A stretch of DNA of 64,000 nucleotides, taken from positions 105,323 through 169,322 of the forward strand of contig KB306314.1 of assembly GCA_000328365.1 (NCBI GenBank). The letters are read 5' to 3'. Within the stretch, counting starts at the first letter, position 1. Each line of letters begins with the position of its first letter. Under the pieces are notes generated by a model. It did no database searches. It was not told the origin of the DNA and was given only the letters and a program-made list of their open reading frames with translations. The position numbers and the translations under genes were made by a program. Source of the DNA: Capitella teleta. Its lineage: Eukaryota; Annelida; Polychaeta; Capitellidae. This document shows positions 61,501 to 64,000 of this stretch, piece after piece.

Positions 61501-64000
61501 AAGAGCGGTCCACTGTGAGACACGTGACCTTGTCGTATTCAATAAATTCCCTGGCTCTTAATTGTTCCACTGGGATACAGAAAACACAGGTCTGGATAGT
61601 GTGCATACCGACTTCTTAAAGGGGTCACAGGGTGCAGCGATGGACAGCGAAGGTGGCAGCGCTCGATGATGCAGCGAGGCGTAATGTTTAATGGTTTATG
61701 AATGTCGTATAATCTCTGGAGTTACTTTTCCAGCGGCAAACATCCTTGAGTCAATCGATTTGGAGGCGGATCCTTGCGATGATTTCTTTGAGTACGCGTG
61801 TGGAACATGGAATAAGAAACACCTCATTCCCGATGACAGACCGAATTACAACACGTTCAGAAAACTTGGGGATGAACTCCACGTCACGCTCAAAGGTGAA
61901 ACAGGGTTGAAGACAATCGTAACGCATTGAATCGTAATGTTCCTTCCATGAAAAGGTCTACTGGAGCTTCCGGTTGAACCGGATGAGGTCCAGGCCACCG
62001 TGAATGCTAAGAATCTGTATAAATCATGCTTAGATATAGGTGAGATACGGTCGTTTCTATTAAACCAGTTAAACCAAATATCATATCAACAGATACCATC
62101 GAAAAGAGAGCAGAGGGGCCTCTCCGAGATCTCCTTCAATGGTTGGGAGGCTGGCCTGTGCTGGACCCTGCATGGGATGAGGACAACTTCGACGTCACTG
62201 ACCTGATGGCCAAACTGCGTCTGTATAACAACCGTGTGCTGATCAACCAATGGGTCAGCTCTGACGACAAGAACTCGGATGTCAACATTATTCAGGTCAG
62301 AGTTCATAGTTCATTGCATTGGCAGACTGGGAATGGAAAGCCATCATCTAATTTTAAAGTTCTATGACAACCAACGCTTAGTTTGCAATTCGTGGCAGTG
62401 ACGTCATTGCTCGTCTGATTACAGATTGACCAGGCGCCCCTGGGAATGCCGGGCAGGGATTACTACCTGAAAGGACGCAACGACTCCACCCTGATGGCTT
62501 ACCAGAACTTTGCTGTGGAAGTGGCAATAATGCTGAATGCAGATCCGGCAAGGGCTAGAAAGGAAATGACGGAAATTGTCGATTTCGAAGTGCTTTTGGC
62601 CAACGTGAGAAGGGCTGTGAATTTAGTGAAATTGGGGGTCAGAAGGTCAGGGTGTGATGAGATATTTGATTAGTTATGACATCATTGCTGTGGTATACAC
62701 TTGTATTTACTTTTGTTTTTCGGGGGCATTCGGTTGAGTTTGGAAATCACAACACAGAAATGCCATTCAAGCAGAGAGTGCTGCTGTAGGATGATTAATC
62801 ATGATCTAACCTGGATCGAATTCTGATCAAACATTGCTCTCTTCCTCAGCTGACAATGCCGCAAGAAACGAGACGAGACACGGCTGCCATCTACAACAAA
62901 ATGAAGATTCGCAACCTGACATCCACACTCACAGACGTAAGCTCTCTCTTTCATCGTTTCAAGAAAGGACACTGTGATAGATCTCCTTCAGACCATCGAT
63001 TGGCCGAAATATTTCAAACAGATATTCAACAACGTGTCCATTGACGTAACCGAGGATGACGATGTCGTCGTATATGCACCCGAGTTTATCAAGAACATGG
63101 GCGAACTCTTGAACGAAACTCCCAAGAGGTCAGATATCTCTCACACCATGCTTGTGTTTTCATAAGATAAAGACGCCTCATTGTTCATAGTATTATGCTA
63201 AATGCAAATGTCTACCATTTAAATATATTCCCAACCCCCGTGCTATGCAGGACGCTCGCCAATTACATGCTTTGGACTGGGATCCACTCGACTTTTAGCC
63301 AAGGGCGCCCCTACCCCCTCAGGTTCCTCAATCTCCTGAGGAACTATACGAAAGTAAGAAGAGTACATTAGCAAAACCAACTGCAGTTTCATGTGTATGG
63401 TTCCTGCATGGGTGTATTCTATTTCTGAGTTTTAGGGTTGTAGTAATCGTGGCTGGGATTTTATTTTCGTTTATTTTATTTTTGCATGTGTTCAATCATT
63501 TCGGTTTTGTTTTATTTTGTTTCGTTTTGCACGCCACGTTTCGCCTCGCAGAACCGTCGCAAACTACATGATTTGGCGTATTACAATGAACCGGATTGGC
63601 AATTTACCTCAGGTCTTCTTGGATGTGCGTAGAAGTTTCAACAAGGTGCGTAGGTCTTGCTTCACTGCACGCATGCTTTTGTGGGGAGCTTCTTTTCTCG
63701 GGTGTCCTTGAACTAGTCCAACTGCAGTTGGGGTTCCCTATGTTGATGATGGTATAGTGTTCAGTGAAACATCTTTTGTTTTGTAGGCGTTGCTAGGCAC
63801 CGATCGCGATGGTTCCAGATGGAGAACATGTGTAAGCTACGCTAACGAGAATTTCGGCATGGCCGTCGGTCGCATGTTTGTCAAACACAGTTTTGACGAG
63901 CGAGCAAAAGCGAAGGTGTGTGATAAGCAAACATTGTGATGAATATTGGAAGTGCGTTATGATTCTACCAGGCTCTGGAAATGATTGCCAGCATCCAAAA
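55578..64000 (+). CDS. M13 zinc metallopeptidase (neprilysin/ECE-like), N-terminal ~465 codons
   Basis: Exons: 55578-55684, 57333-57460, 60807-60863, 61734-61895, 61956-62039, 62093-62295, 62425-62604, 62850-62936, 62992-63128, then 63251-63353 or 63552-63645, 63787-63915 and 63972 onward past the window edge. All phases agree. The ATG is in good context (cacaATGg). A cytoplasmic tail of about 48 residues is followed by one membrane helix (SLFVLLILSFIVTTIMVIVAA), so the protein is a type II ectoenzyme. Family hallmarks follow: conserved cysteines (KICLSETC), DPCDDFFEYACGTW, LYKSCLD, DDDVVVYAPEF and RTVANYMIW. Such enzymes cut small peptides outside the cell. The HExxH zinc site lies beyond the window, so catalytic competence cannot be judged. 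N-glycosylation sequons occur (NDST, NLTS, NETP). Neprilysin and ECE cannot be told apart from this half. Confidence 0.94.
55685..57332 (+). other. Intron 1 of the M13 gene
   Basis: It contains two long antisense ORFs (56024-56751) of unknown nature, listed separately, and otherwise no recognisable feature. Confidence 0.6.
56024..56751 (-). other. Antisense open stretches inside M13 intron 1, unknown
   Basis: On the minus strand, 172 open codons (56751 to 56233) are followed directly by 70 more in another frame (56236 to 56024). Pieces such as FNKDLGVSKKRRINPNDAM look protein-like. I recognise no domain, promoter or splice signal. One ORF of this length is expected about once by chance in a window this size. 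It may be chance or remnants of a mobile element. Confidence 0.2.
57461..60806 (+). other. Intron 2 of the M13 gene (3.3 kb)
   Basis: The only tandem sequence of note is four AACAAAATG units at 60393-60436. No further exon was found. Confidence 0.6.
60393..60436. repeat. Tandem repeat (AACAAAATG)n, about four copies
   Basis: Nine-base units repeated without change inside intron 2 of the M13 gene. Confidence 0.85.
60864..61733 (+). other. Intron 3 of the M13 gene
   Basis: An 870-base AT-rich intron (donor gtaagt, acceptor ttttccag). I see nothing else in it. Confidence 0.6.
63251..63353 (+). CDS. M13 alternative exon 10a
   Basis: Acceptor tgctatgcag, donor AAA|gtaaga. It enters in phase 2 and leaves in phase 0 and encodes RTLANYMLWTGIHSTFSQG followed by 16 more residues ending LLRNYTK. 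It is homologous to exon 10b over the RT[LV]ANYM[LI]W core but differs beyond it and is three residues longer. Family members usually match the 10b form, so 10a is the diverged copy. Both splice sites look functional. Confidence 0.8.
63552..63645 (+). CDS. M13 alternative exon 10b (canonical form)
   Basis: Acceptor ttcgcctcgcag, donor AAG|gtgcgt. It enters in phase 2 and leaves in phase 0, as 10a does. It encodes RTVANYMIWRITMNRIGNL and ends RRSFNK, close to the usual neprilysin/ECE wording (TVANYLIWR). It splices to the same next exon at 63787. Confidence 0.88.

Overview
This window looks like nuclear DNA of an invertebrate animal. It is AT-rich, its genes are split by many GT-AG introns, and it holds microsatellites, degraded LINE fragments and a tRNA-like SINE head. 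The recognisable proteins are bilaterian types: a Spitz/TGF-alpha-like transmembrane EGF ligand, a Golgi carbohydrate sulfotransferase and a neprilysin/ECE-type (M13) peptidase. I cannot name the phylum. All gene models were built by hand from splice signals and reading-frame continuity; none has transcript support.

Layout. 1-10.6 kb: almost no coding signal, apart from the 3' end of a possible minus-strand gene at 2.4-2.9 kb. 10.6-24.6 kb (+): the EGF ligand gene, with a signal-peptide exon at 10660, a split EGF domain at 18.0-19.0 kb, a transmembrane exon at 19.6 kb and cytoplasmic exons to 23.07 kb. 26.1-30.3 kb (+): a possible five-exon gene for a 152-residue protein I do not recognise. 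30.9-35.1 kb (+): a six-exon gene for a 486-residue charged protein, also unrecognised. 35.5-41.7 kb: repeats, including a tRNA-Cys-like SINE head, a LINE reverse-transcriptase fragment, a diverged repeat pair with CCTAGG palindromes and a large AT-rich hairpin. 41.8-43.1 kb (+): the sulfotransferase, two coding exons. 43.1-55.4 kb: gene-poor, with two more LINE fragments, three microsatellite arrays and a few orphan exon-like ORFs. 55.4-64.0 kb (+): the first ~465 codons of the M13 peptidase, running off the right edge.

The genes do not form an obvious pathway; they are neighbours on a chromosome. The most informative points are inside genes. The peptidase has two homologous, phase-matched alternative exons that cannot be used together without meeting a stop. 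The EGF ligand has a frame-preserving stalk exon, a terminal exon open in two frames depending on exon 7, and an Ala-Ser-Ile-Ala rhomboid-type motif at its membrane segment. At window scale, the 10-base word [A/G]CGTTATGAT occurs 12 times on the two strands where about 0.2 would be expected. No retroviral, LTR, Polinton or other virus-like element was recognised.
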